From Nemertoderma westbladi (Eukaryota > Xenacoelomorpha > Nemertodermatida > Nemertodermatidae), in the NCBI GenBank assembly GCA_032718475.1, contig JAUCBJ010001639.1, forward strand, positions 1-64,000: DNA of 64,000 nucleotides. The letters run 5' to 3'. Under the pieces are notes generated by a model. It saw only the letters and a list, made by a program, of their open reading frames with translations. It did no database searches and was not told the DNA's origin. The translations under genes were made by a program, and so were the position numbers. Of the stretch, positions 41,195 to 52,693 are shown one piece after another (the stretch's first letter is position 1; the number at the start of each line of letters is the position of its first letter).

Positions 41195-42467
41195 CTAGAA
41201 AGGCATTTCCTAAAGGAAATGCAACCACGAAGCTAAGGAAAATTAAACAAACGGCCACAATTTGGTTCGTTGCTTAGCCTAGTTTAGTAGCATTTGCCAA
41301 TAAATAACTTCTATTCCCATGGAAACTAGAGTTCTCTGGAACTGTTGGTTTTACCTTTGAAAAAAGATTCAGTCCAGATTGTTTTTCAGATAACACATCG
41401 AGTTTCAGAAAATATTGTAGTTTATGTCCAAATTACAGATTTTCTATCAAAATGCATCTGTTTGCAGTGGTTGTCATGGAAACTGAAAAATAGAACAATG
41501 TAATTCGGATGCAGAATAAGTCATATAGTGGGGGTAGGTGTTGGTCCCAAGTCATAATACTATTAAATTGTGCTTCAAATTATCATTTTATTAATTTTAA
41601 CATCTGTTTACTCTTGTTGCTATGGTAAATAGATTTTCTAATTAACTTCGAACGGCTTGTATATGGATATGGACCTTATAGATGAGTTGCAAAACCCCAA
41701 GTTTATATATATTACAGTTTTTCTCCAAATAGAGTTATGATTATAGACTTGAATGATATATAACTTTAAAAAAACTACAGTTACCATGGTAACTAGATAT
41801 TTCTGGAATGTTTTGAGTTTCACTAAAAGTTCCAACTAGTGGTCCAGATAACACATACCTAGTTTCGTAAAATTTTATCGTGAAGTCTATGTACAAATGA
41901 ATAATTTTCGTATAAAAACATCTGTTTTCAGCGGTTGTCAAGGTAACTGCAAAATAGAACAATCAAATTCGGACGCAGAATAAGTTATATAGTGGGGGTA
42001 GGGATTGGTCCCAAGTCATCAAACCTTAACCTTAGGCTTCAAATTAACATTTTAAAAATTTTAACATCTGTTTAGCCCGGTTGCCAAGGTAACTGGATTT
42101 TCTATTTAACCTCAATCGGCTCTGCTATGGACCTTATAGTTGTGTTGAGAAACCCCTAGTTTATATGTATTATAGTTTTCCTACAAATAGAGTTACAAAT
42201 ATTGACTTGAAATACATAGACTTTTTTCTAAGTCCGTTGCCATGGAAACCAGATTTTTCCTGGAGATGAGACCCATCCCACACGACGCGCCTTGATGAGT
42301 TGTATATACATGCAAAATTTCAGGGTACTTTTAAAGGCTAGTTTTTTCCCCGACCAAAAAACCCCAAATCTGCCCCATACAAGTAAAATAGCCCACTATA
42401 AATACACCATCTCAGCTAAGGAAAATCTTTCTTAGCGAAAGTAGTTGATTTTCCTTAGCTTCGTGGA
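41195..42467 (-). mobile_element. Helitron-like non-autonomous element, copy 1
   Basis: Read on the minus strand it begins TC (TCCACGAAGCTAAGG) and ends with hairpin GCATTTCC-TTTA-GGAAATGC, then CTTTCTAG and a host T. No target duplication. TC..CTRR with a 3' hairpin and no duplication is the Helitron signature. Seven X-box-like palindromes (41314, 41469, 41616, 41779, 41933, 42079, 42235) lie about 146-163 bp apart. 1273 bp, no Rep/helicase gene. Flanking pol frame is restored on removal. Host base on the 5' side is G, not the usual A. Confidence 0.8.
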
Positions 42468-42610
42468 CAATGCGATTTAAATGTTCTATTGTCCTAGTTG
42501 ATTTCATAATGTGTACTAAGTGAATTTCAACACCATTACTTAGGTCAGGAGGGTTTGAATCTTTAGGGGAAATATCTTCCTTGTTAAACCCCGAATTAAG
42601 AAAATTAATA

Positions 42611-43555
42611 CGAGAAAGGCATTTCCTAAAGGAAATGCAACCACGAAGCTAAGGAAAATTAAACAAACGGCCACACTTTGGTTCGTTGCTTGCTTAGCCT
42701 CGTTTAGTAGCAATTGTCAATAATTAACTTCTATTCCCATGGAAACTAGAGTTCGCTGGAACTGTTGCTTTAACCTTTGAAAAAAAATTCAGTACAGATT
42801 GTGGTTCAGATAACACATGTACTGAGTTTTAGAAAATATTGTAGTTTATGTCCAAATTACCGATTTTCTATCAAAATGCATCTGTTTGTAGTGGTTGTCA
42901 TGGAAACTGAAAAATAGAACAATGTAATTCGGATGCAGAATAAGTCATATAGTGGGGGTAGGTGTTGGTCCCAAGTCATAATACTATTAACTTGTGCTTC
43001 AAATTATCATTTTATAAATTTTAATATCTGTTTAGTCTTGTTGCTATGGTGACTGGAATTTCTAATTAACCTCGAACGGCTTGGATATGAACCTTATAGT
43101 TGAGTTGAGAAATTCAGGCTTAGGCTTCAAATTAACATTTTATAAATTTTAACATCTGTTTATCCCGGTTGCCAAGGTAACTGGATTTTCTACTTAGCCT
43201 CAATCGGATCTGCTATGGACCTTATAGTTGTGTTGCGAAACCCCAAGTTTATATCTATTATAGTTTTCCTACAAATAGAGTTATAAATATTGACTTGAAA
43301 TACATAGACTTTTTTTGAAGTCCGTTGCCATGGAAACCAGATTTTTCCTGGATATGAGACCCGGCCCAAAAGATGCGCCTCGTCGAGTAGTATATACATG
43401 CAAAATTTCAGGGTACTTTTAAAGGCTAGTTTTTTCGCCTATCAAAAAACCCCAAATCTGCCTCACACAAGTAAAATAGCCCACTATGAATAGACCATCT
43501 CAGCTAAGGAAAATCTTTCTTAGCGAAAGTAGTTGATTTTCCTTAGCTTCGTGGA
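42611..43555 (-). mobile_element. Helitron-like non-autonomous element, copy 2
   Basis: Same ends as copy 1 (3' terminus CTCG instead of CTAG), inserted between host A and T on the minus strand. 945 bp, with five palindromes (about 42733, 42893, 43040, 43167, 43323), so about two repeat units are missing. Removal restores the pol frame. Confidence 0.8.
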
Positions 43556-43673
43556 TTTTCTGATGCGATTTTCCATTTAGATTTGATTATTGGAGATTTT
43601 AATACTAACTTAGATTTTCCCTGTTTAGGAACAATAACCTCTGCCTCTTTCCCTAGGTGCTTACTAGAAAGGC

Positions 43674-44917
43674 ATTTCCTAAAGGAAATGCAACCACGAA
43701 GCTAAGGAAAATTAAACACTCTTTGACTCATCAGTTCATTGATTTACCGAGTTAAAAGAACTCCCGGTATTGCCATGGTAACTGGACTTCTCTAGAACTG
43801 CTGAGTTTTACATTAAGATCTAGTTTGTGGTTCCAGTTGACACATCGACTTCAAGTAAGCTTCATTGAGTAGTTTATGTGCAAAATTAATTATTAATTTG
43901 TTAAAAAGTCTGTTTGCGGTGGTTGTCATGGTAACTGGCAAATAGAACAACGTAGATTGGATGCAGAATAAGTGATATTATGGTGGTAGGGGTTGGTCCC
44001 AAGTCATAATGCCTTTAACTTGTGTTTCTAATTATAATTTTTTAAATTATAACATCTGTTTAGCCTGGTTACCAAGGTAACTGGATTTTCTAATTATCCA
44101 CCAGCGTCTCCTCTGAGGACCTTCCTTATAGTTGAGTTGGGAAACCCAATATTTATATCTAATACAGTTTTTCTACAAACAAGAGTTAAAAATATAGACT
44201 TGAATGATATTGACTTTAATAAGCTCCAGTTACCATGGTAACTAGATATTTCTGGAATGTTTTGAGTTTCACTAAAAGTTCCAACTAGTGGTCCAGATAA
44301 CACATACCCAGTTTTGTAAAATTTGATCGTGAAGTCTATGTCCAAATGAATAATTTTTGTATAAAAACATCTGTTTTCAGCGGTTGTCATGGTAACTGCA
44401 AAATAGAATAATCAAATTCGGACGCAGAATAAGTTATATAGTGGCGGGTAGGGATTGGTCCCAAGTCATCACACCTTAACCTTAGGCTTCAAATTAACAT
44501 TTAAAAAATTTTAACATCTGTTTAGCCCGGTTGCCAAGGTAACTGGATTTTCTATTTAACCTCAATCGGCTCTGCTATGGACCTTATAGTTGTGTTGAGA
44601 AACCCCAAGTTTATATGTATTATAGTTTTCCTACAAATAGAGTTATAAATATTGACTTGATATACATAGACTTTTTTCTAAGTCCGTTACCATGGAAACC
44701 AGATTTTTCCTGGATATGACACCCGGCCCAAAAGATGCGCCTCGACGAGTAGTATATACATGCAAAATTTCAGGGTACCTTTAAAGGCTAGTTTTTTCAC
44801 CTATCAAAAAACCCCAAATCTGCCTCATACAAGTAAAATAGCCCACTATGAATAGACCATCTCAGCTAAGGAAAATCTTTCTTAGCGAAAGTAGTTGATT
44901 TTCCTTAGCTTCGTGGA
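43674..44917 (-). mobile_element. Helitron-like non-autonomous element, copy 3
   Basis: Same ends as copy 1 with CTAG-T, inserted between host A and T. 1244 bp, seven palindromes (43769, 43921, 44067, 44228, 44382, 44529, 44685). Removal restores the pol frame exactly (QDKHLG). Internal sequence is about as diverged from copy 1 as from copy 2. Confidence 0.85.
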
Positions 44918-45549
44918 TCCTGGAGGGGTTCTGGCTAATTTTCCTCTGAGGAAGTGAGAAATTCTGGACCAGTGAACCATGAATACATTATTAATTCAGC
45001 TGCTGTTGCACCCCGAGAAGCAATGTCAGCAGGATTCTGCACTGGCTTCCATTGATCTACTGTAGAAGAGTGTAAAATCTCTGTAATACGATTACGCACG
45101 AAATCCTTAAAGGTGCATCTGTTGTTGTGAAGTTATTGCAGCACCAATGAGGCATCTGTCCAGAAGATGGTAGAGTTAATGGGGATCTCGATTTGAGTTT
45201 TGATTAGATTAGCGAGTTGGACAGCATAAACAGCTGCCTGAAGTTCTGCTCGTGGAATGGTAACTATTTTTGGAGGAAGAGTTTTGGACTTACTTGATAT
45301 TAATGCAGTCTTGATCTCTCATGAACCACTTTCAGATTTAGCACGAAGGTATGCCACTACTCCAATGCCATGGTTACTGGCATCTGCGAAAACATGGAGG
45401 GCGAATATACGTCCAGAATTCTCCTTGAAATACTGACGGGGAATTTCATAAGTAAGTTTCATAAAAACTTCAATGACTATCAACTTCTTCTTGTAGAATT
45501 GCTTCTGAAACTCAGCCAACCTAGAAACCCAACATATCGAATATCTCAA

Positions 45550-45747
45550 CAGCATTCCTTGGAAAAAATTCCACCCACTTCTACTCGACCACGGCCAAGT
45601 CGACCTTGCAAGTGGTGCCGAAGTCAAGTTCCAAGTGGCACTCGCACTAGGGTTTCGGAATCACGTTATCAGTGTGGCAGTTGTCCTGACAAAAAACCTA
45701 CATTACATATGGGTGCTTGTTTCGAGAATTACCCTAAGTACCTTTAG
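45550..45747 (+). pseudogene. piggyBac-type transposase C-terminal fragment
   Basis: About 65 codons with HSLEKIPPTSTRPRPS, CKWCRSQV, YQCGSCPDKK and GACFENYP, ending TAG at 45745-45747. This spacing of cysteines after a Pro-rich linker is typical of the piggyBac/PGBD C-terminal domain. It is unlike the transposase at 2328-4217. The catalytic domain is missing and it abuts the BEL/Pao relic on the opposite strand. No terminal repeats found. Confidence 0.75.
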
Positions 45748-46539
45748 GATTGTTTTATAATAAAATGGACTATTCTGTAAAATGGTCTATACATCGTATT
45801 ATTTATACGTTTGATAAACCATCTGTTAAATATACAAATATGACATATCATTGATTTTTATACAATTAAAATAAAAATTAAATTTCGAAAATGAAAAAAA
45901 ATATAAAATGAAAATTTAAAAAAAAATTTTTTTATAAAATAAATATAAACTCATTAATTAGTAAATGAGTTAATGATTTAGTTAAAATTGTTAATTTATA
46001 AATAATTTATTACATTATTATAGTTCATTTTAATAATACAGTGTAATAATTTGATTTCTAACACGTTCTAAATTATAGCTCATTTTTATAAAATCTGCCG
46101 GATTTGAGATCAATGCAAGTTTATTAAGCCGTGTGCAAAGGGTTAATAACAACAGTTAAATTAAAAGCTTTCTCGCATCAGGGCTACTTCGGGTAATTAC
46201 TGTAATAAAAATGCATACAAACAGATCTCGCTAATCAATTTTCAGATTTGAAATCCTCTTTTCCTTTGTAACACTGGGCCCTATACATACTGTATGTGTG
46301 AATTACGGCCTTTTTATATTGAATATCTTGAGAACTATTGTAGATACGGTCTTCTCGATTATACCATTAGATAGAGCGCATTTTTTAGACCCAGACAAAG
46401 TGGATTTTTGAAAAATGCGACTTACGGTCTTATCACATTGCACGGCAGATATGTCCTACTAGATCCACCCCCCACTACTGACGAGGTATGTCCAACTAAC
46501 CACCCTTCCCCCAGTGTTGAGGTACAGTACTACCGAATA
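45748..46539. other. AT-rich spacer, no gene
   Basis: Very AT-rich, no frames of interest. No repeat family recognised. Confidence 0.6.
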
Positions 46540-46566
46540 CCCCCCCCCCCCCCCCCCCCCCCCCCC
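46540..46566. repeat. Poly-C tract (27 C)
   Basis: Uninterrupted run of C. Confidence 0.9.
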
Positions 46567-46701
46567 ACGGATAATATTATGTTATCATGAAACATTTTGC
46601 TATTACGTCTATAGGATATCCCATTTTTACCCTAGAAATCAAAAAATAAATTTGGATAACCCCACATTAGGATGGGTAAAATTTATAGCTAGGGACTATA
46701 G

Positions 46702-46719
46702 CCCCCCCCCCCCCCCCCC
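46702..46719. repeat. Poly-C tract (18 C)
   Basis: Second C run within 170 bp. Confidence 0.9.
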
Positions 46720-47226
46720 ACAATTACAATGGTAACTTTGTTCTCTAAGAAAAGAGCTTTCGAATGAGCCTAAAACGAACTTCGTACGACCACTAGAACT
46801 GGAGATTATACATTTTGAAGATCTCCGATGACCGATAAGTCTATTCCGTGTAATCCCGCAAAGACCGCAGAGTCGCTTATTCGAGTCCCGTCTTCATTCC
46901 GGAGACTTGAAGTTGTCTTATAAACTGACAAGTAGGTCCAATAATCATAAAAAAATACATTCTCAATTAAAATTTTATGCTCTTTCGCGTGGAGACATCC
47001 AATTGGCACCACTGAGCACAGAAAATGGCAGAAATTGAATGCAAACCCCAAACTTCATCACCTTTACCGATATCGTGATATATCGGAGCCAGTATCTTCT
47101 ATCCCAGATATCTCGAAAACTAAGCAAGATATGGGAAAACGGTTTCCATATTTGGATTCAGCATGAAATTCTGCATCAGATAGGATATGTTTCAAAAATT
47201 CGTCTTTTTGGTCAGAAAATGCGCTA

Positions 47227-47244
47227 CCCCCCCCCCCCCCCCCC
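47227..47244. repeat. Poly-C tract (18 C)
   Basis: Third C run, within the same 0.7-kb stretch. Confidence 0.9.
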
Positions 47245-47569
47245 ACCCTTACGTAGATACCTCATAATCCTATGTAACCTACCTAATCCAATTATACCAT
47301 TAAGTATGTAGACACATGACCACTCCTGGGATTTCCCTATCAACTTCTCCCAATCTTATAACCCAACCTGCAACCCTATATTTGTACTTTAGATTGACAG
47401 CTTACAACTAACTCGGTGTATTTTCCCTATCACAATTACCTTACGTTAGTTATACAGTACATACATATACGTTAACCTTTCTGGGATTCACCTATCAGGT
47501 ATTCCCCTTTAAAACTTATATATATATATATAGACCCCCACCTTTTCCTGTTAGTTGCCAGTACATAGT

Positions 47570-47604
47570 CTGATGCAGACCGGTAGGTCGAAAACGTTTA
47601 CTAT
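47570..47604 (+). ncRNA. Degenerate hammerhead-like motif
   Basis: CTGATG (47570-47575), extra C, A, stem GACC-GGTA-GGTC (47578-47589), GAAA (47590-47593), and a short flanking stem ATAGT/ACTAT. The canonical CTGATGA is disturbed by the extra C, so self-cleavage is doubtful. Next to the hairpin at 47621-47658. Confidence 0.4.
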
Positions 47605-47620
47605 TGTATCTTTATCTAAT

Positions 47621-47658
47621 ACTAGAAAGCCCGTGGCCTTCGGCCACGGCTTTCTAGT
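47621..47658. repeat. 17-bp-arm hairpin ending CTTTCTAG-T
   Basis: Arms ACTAGAAAG plus CCGTGGCC and their complements, loop TTC, one bulged C. The 3' edge (GGCTTTCTAG then T) has the same form as the 3' ends of the three Helitron-like copies, so this may be the end of another Helitron. Confidence 0.7.
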
Positions 47659-47884
47659 TCACAAGCTTCTATACAATCAATCAATCAATGGACAATATCA
47701 AACATAAATAAATAAATTAATTAACTTAACAAAACTTTACATACGACTAACAGACTGATCCCGTTTTAGTTGCAGCTACATACAATAATAAACATAAGGC
47801 TTTATGTTGTAGTAGATACCTTCCAAGTAACACCTCCAATGGATTACAAATAATAAAATGTGAAAAGGTTTAAACTGTGTGTAA

Positions 47885-48440
47885 TATTTTCCCCTTAGTG
47901 GAAAACTGTATAACTGCAGAGTAGTGGTTAGCGTCCTCGCAAACATAATCTATAGTGCAGTAGGTCACTGCAGCAACTCTATCGTATTAAAATGGAAGGT
48001 TTTAATTTCATACATTTCGCCCCCTAGTGGCAGACTGCATAATTATGCACTGGTTAGCGTCCTCCCCAAACATGACGACTATGGTGTAGTAGTCCTCTGC
48101 CAAGTGCCAAGTATCAGCAAAAAAGCATTCATAAACAACAAAATTGTAGGTTTCCTCATTCAGACATTTCATCCCCTAATAGCGGCAGACTGGGGAACTG
48201 TAGATTAGTCATCGTCTCCCCAAGCCCAAATACACACCCTACGGTGTAGTATACTCTGCTTGGTATCAGCAAAAAACATTATAAACATATTGTGTAAAGG
48301 ACCTAAGTCTCAGCTAAAAATCATTATTAATAACAAAATAGGATAAGATTTTCACTTTCAGACATTTTGCCTCCCAGTGGCAGACTGAAGAACCGCAAAC
48401 TGGTCGGCGTCCTCCCAACACGCAGCTATGGTCAGGTAGA
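47885..48440 (-). repeat. Second array of the CTCF-like tandem repeat, inverted
   Basis: Four units of the same family as 5030-6200, on the opposite strand, with cores near 47891-47901 (CCACTAAGGGG), 48019-48030 (CCACTAGGGGGC, exact to the CTCF consensus), about 48171-48187 (disrupted) and 48369-48380 (CCACTGGGAGGC). Flanking AAATGTCTGAAAGTGA and GTTCTTCAGTCTGCC are shared. Confidence 0.85.
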
Positions 48441-49220
48441 ATTTATTCTGCAAAGTGTCAGCAGAGTGGTTACGATGATGCAATAACTGCTGTTATAATT
48501 TCCTGCTTGCTGATCAGTAATTTCTCCGATAACAAAACAACTGCAGAATAATGCAATTTTACCTCAAAGACGCATTCATGCAAGTATCAAGTAAATGTGT
48601 AAAAAATCAGCCTCGAGATTGCCTTTACAATTCATGTTCACGGGCTGAGGATGGTCTGCATTATATAGGTGCACGCACATGGTAGAGTCAAGATCCAACT
48701 TGTAGGATGACGGACTGACGACCTGCTAGGCCTACCTCGCTAGCACCCATCCGGTACATTGCAAAAATGAATAATTGAATCATTTTGTGTTTATGATTAT
48801 AAACAATATGTGAACTGAAAAAAGCTAATCTAAGATTTACTGCTTGTTCTTACCAATGTAAGTCAAGAACCAATCACAGTAGATCCACTCCACTCTCCTG
48901 CTGGGTCCTATTTATTGAGATTACTACTTAACCAACCCAGCCTGCTGCAGGCCACCTATGATTGGTCTGCAAGTAGCTAGCTGCCTTGCTAACTAACTCT
49001 CAGCTTTGCCAGGCCTGTACTGCCAAAAGGAATATTTGAATCACTTTGAGATTTTATCACACAACATGTTGCAGCGAATACAAAATACGCATTCACGCAA
49101 GCATACGCGTAAAATAAGCCTCGAGATAGCGATAGTTTACGTGCTCGGGACGAGAGCTTTCGATCGATGTATCATTCGCTCAGATTGGTGCTCGTGTGTC
49201 GGAGCGTATAGCTTGGACAG
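48441..49220. other. Spacer with one diverged repeat pair, no gene
   Basis: A ~45-bp tract containing ACGCATTCA.GCAAG.AT..GTAAA.T.AGCCTCGAGAT occurs twice (about 48582-48630, 49085-49130). Otherwise nothing recognised. Confidence 0.55.
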
Positions 49221-49298
49221 ACTCACAGACTCATAGACTCACAGACTCATAGACTCACAGACTCACAGACAGACAGAGACAGATAGATAGATAATATA
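49221..49298 (+). repeat. GACTCACA/GACA/GATA microsatellite
   Basis: Seven or so GACTCAYA units, then GACA and GATA units. Confidence 0.9.
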
Positions 49299-49694
49299 AC
49301 CAGCTAAAGACCCTCAATACTTTATTTTTTCTATCATCTTTACACTATGCTGCCGCTGGTGAATGCCTACCACTTCATCCGTTCGATTAGAATAGACACC
49401 AGGCTCCGTTCCCTCGCCAGTATTAGTTTGTGTACTTAGTATCTGTTTATTTAGACACCCTGGACTGGGATTTGTTGTCAGATACTGTACGAGACCGTAT
49501 ACACTGCTGGATTCTACAGTAAGGTACATCGTTACTAGGATCTGGTAGGCGGTATACTACTGGACTTATCAGTAATATTGAAGATAAACTGTAATATGGA
49601 ATGCTATATTTTACTGAAACACACAGGTTCCGTATTTAAACATAACACCCACAAAGCACATTACACTCTCCGAGCAGATTCCGCAACATAATAA
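49299..49694. other. Spacer, no gene recognised
   Basis: Holds one 71-codon minus-strand frame without a recognisable domain. Confidence 0.5.
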
Positions 49695-49731
49695 TATAAT
49701 AATAATAATAATAAATTATTTTTATTCAAAA
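49694..49731 (-). repeat. (TAA)n-type 3' tail of the non-LTR element
   Basis: On the minus strand GAATAAAAATAA then TTATTATTATTATTA. CR1/L2-like elements commonly end in short microsatellites; here it is the probable 3' end of the 49995-52193 element. Confidence 0.6.
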
Positions 49732-49994
49732 ACTCCGCAACAAGTTTTATAAGAAAAAAACCGCACAGAGGCAGCCTAACAGATAGATATCGTTATGGCT
49801 GATAATTATTGAATAAAGCGTCATTACCTAACTTTAATATATCTATATTTATTAATAATAATGTACTAAATGTATCTATCTATATGATCTACTCTACACT
49901 ACTTAGTACTGGGTAAGCACAATTAACATAATACTATCAATCATCAAGTTAACCAGCAGTCTCTGGTATTTTTGTAGTTTGTTTGCTATTTCGT

Positions 49995-52193
49995 TTAAGT
50001 TATTTCCTCACGGGCGTACATTTTGCTGAAATGGCTCCTAATTTTAGTTATAAATTCTTTGTATGACTTGAACTCACGGATATTTTTATCTAAGGAATTC
50101 CACAGTCGGGTGCTGCTTACCATTACGCTGTTGTACCCAAAAAGTGTATTTGTTTTTGGAATTTTAATACAAGAAGTTCTCGTATTTATATTATCGTTCT
50201 TTATTCCATAGTTTTGTAGGAAAGGTAAGCTAAGATTTTTAAACGGTGTCGATAGATCGTAAAAGTATTTATAATAGTATTTTAATGCATAGTAATTCCT
50301 AAGTGCTTGTAAATGTGGTAATTTTGCATGTGAACGTAGTTCTGTCCCTGTAGCGTCTCTAATTTTTTTGCAGTAAACGGTGCGTAATCCGTAATTTTGT
50401 ATTTTATCTAGCTCGTATAGTATGTTCTTGTACCCATGTGTTTCGTGAAGTGGAGCGATAATTTCACAGCAGTAGTTATGTAATGGCAGAACAGTTGCTT
50501 TAAATACAGTAAGTTTTGTGCTTGTTGGCAATTGGCCCTTTATTAGTCTTAGACAGGATACTGCGTGGGTCATTTTTTCTGTGATTGATTTAATTTGTGG
50601 TTTCCAATTTAGTTTGTTATCAATCAATACTCCTAAGTATTTGAATTGCGAACTTTGTTGTATTATTGTTTTTCCTAATTGTAGGTTAATTTCATTGATT
50701 TCAGTGGTTCTAGAATTAGGTGTTATTAAGATGAACTCGTTTTTTCCGGATTTACTTGCATTTTTAGAGTTAGAAATTGTCGTTCTATTTTTGTTATACG
50801 TTCCGCTAGTATTTTAGTGGCTGTTATCGGATCTGGCCCTGTAGCAAAGATAAGGGTATCGTCAGCGTATTGAATGATGTTAAGATTCTCAGATTCCGAT
50901 ATTTCATTGACGTATATGAGGAACATAAGTGGGCCTAGAAGCGTTCCTTGTGGAATTCCCCGTTCCGTCTGTTCCCAGCTAGAGTAGTCCCCATTTATTT
51001 TGACCCTTTGTTTACGATTGGTAAGGTAGTTGCGCATGAAAGTAACAGCAGTTGAGTGGAGTCCGATTTCTTTCAGTTTAAGGAGAAGTATACTGTGGTT
51101 CGGAGAGTCAAAAGCCTTACTTAAGTCAAGAGCTGCTACAGCAACATGGTTTCCTACGTCAAGTTTTGATCTCCAGTTCTCTGTTGCGTAAATTATAGCG
51201 TCCTTTGTAGAATATGATTTCCTAAATCCGAACTGTTTGGTTGGGAGTAGTTTATTTTTAGTTATATAATTTATTAATTGGATATAAATGACACGTTCAT
51301 ATATTTTTGCGAAATATGAAGAAGTTACTGATATTGGCCTATAATTATCTGCTTGTTCCTTGTCGCCTTTTTTGTATACTGGAGTTACATCTGCTAACTT
51401 AAGCCTACTGGGGAATTCTGATTTAGTTATTGATTGGTTAATTAAATAAGTCAAGACAAATACTATATAAGGTGCTATTAATTTTATTATTTTGGGTGGA
51501 ACTTTTGAGGGACCCTGTGATTTATTTTCATTTAGTTTTGAAATTATATCACAAACTGCAATTGCATCAATGTGTCTAAAACTGAAATTATTATTCTTAA
51601 CTTTTCGATTCATACATGATTTATACTTAATGTCCTCAAGTCCAAGAAAGTTTCCCAAATTTAGGTATGTTTTATTGAACAATGTTGCAATTGCTGTTGG
51701 TTTACTTATTACTTTTTTAATTTGTTTGTCTCGTAAGAAGTGAATTTTACAGGTTGTGCTCTGTTTGTTCAGAATATTGTTTACTATTTTCCATTTCTTA
51801 CGAGATGATTTTTCATTTGCGTATTTTGTTTTAATATATTTGTTTTTTGCAGCTCGATTCGCGGTGTTAAATTTATTTCTATCAATTTTGAATATTAAAA
51901 AGTCCGAATCTAGTTTTGATCTGCGCCAGTTAACCAATGATTGCGATCTTTTATTTTGTAGTGTTTGCAGATAATCGTCCCACCATGGTCGATTAGAGTT
52001 TATTTTATTATGGTTACTGGTATTTTTTATTAGTTTTCTTTTAGTCGGGGCATGCTTGTCTAGAATTTTTACAAATTCATCTTCAAAATTATTAAACGCT
52101 GTATCGATATCCGCAAGTTGATAGACACCCGTCCAATCAATGTTTTGTATATCTGCCAGAAATTTTTTTTCCGAGAAACCATTAATTTTAATT
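49995..52193 (-). pseudogene. Non-LTR retrotransposon ORF2 (CR1/Jockey-like), 5'-truncated
   Basis: Reading from about 52193: linker with RPWWDDYLQTLQNKRSQS, then RT with VTPVYKKGDKEQADNYRPIS, ALDLSKAFDSPNHSILL, GIPQGTLLGPLMFLIYVNE and YADDTLIF (catalytic), then thumb/C-terminal region to stop at 49995 (YLGVLIDNKLNW). The apurinic endonuclease is missing (truncated at about 52200). One 1-base shift sits in a T run at 50740-50745 (A7 to A6 in sense). 3' end: AATAAA-like signal then (TAA)n at about 49694-49731. Clade placed by motif look only. Confidence 0.9.
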
Positions 52194-52540
52194 ACATGTT
52201 ACAATCCGTATCGCTACCACTACGAAAAATAACTGACATAACATCATACAAGAATTAACAGACCCTTATAAGTTTAGTGGCGGTTTGTAACAAACTTAAC
52301 CTCTTGGCATAATGATATTAACACTTTCGGTACCTAACTGGAAATTATTCAAATCCCCAAATGCCCAATTCTATTAATTATAAATTATATTTATTATACC
52401 ATGGAAATGGTAAAATTGCCAGATCTAAAAAGTTCGCACAATAATTTAAATAAAATTATAAAAAGTTTGACGTCCGAATATAATCCATCAGATTACGCCT
52501 TAGCAGCCCAACTACTTGTTGAGGCTCGCTCAACGTGTTG
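52194..52540. other. Spacer, no gene
   Basis: AT-rich; nothing recognised. A 5' truncation point of the retroelement lies at its left edge. Confidence 0.5.
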
Positions 52541-52544
52541 GCGG

Positions 52545-52672
52545 GGTGTTCGGACACTTCCCCCCCGGACTCTTCCCCCCCGGACAGTTCCCTCCCGCTC
52601 AAGTAGGACACTCCCCCCCGGACACTTCCCCCCAGACACTTCCCCCCCGCGGACACTTCCCCCCGACTGTTC
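52545..52672 (+). repeat. GGACACTTCCCCCC iteron block
   Basis: Seven copies of GGACACTTCCCCCC-type motif within 130 bp, on one strand only. Same architecture as the iteron blocks at 6.8-16 kb. No inverted partner in this window. Confidence 0.7.
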
Positions 52673-52693
52673 TTAACTTCGGGTAAGGTAAAC

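Larger units (their letters stand above)
39564..45537 (-). pseudogene. Decayed BEL/Pao pol, split by three Helitron-like insertions
   Basis: On the minus strand the pieces run in pol order: RNase H (about 44918-45537, FADASNHGIGVVAYLRA, FWTDASLVL with in-frame stops); linker 43556-43673; 42468-42610; 40893-41194 (TWWKILYHFHLYK); H2C2/integrase 40155-40854; DUF5641-like tail 39564-40025. Removing 41195-42467, 42611-43555 and 43674-44917 joins the pieces in frame. It is a different, older family than the element at 20313-39252. Several frameshifts and stops; no LTR found. Confidence 0.9.
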
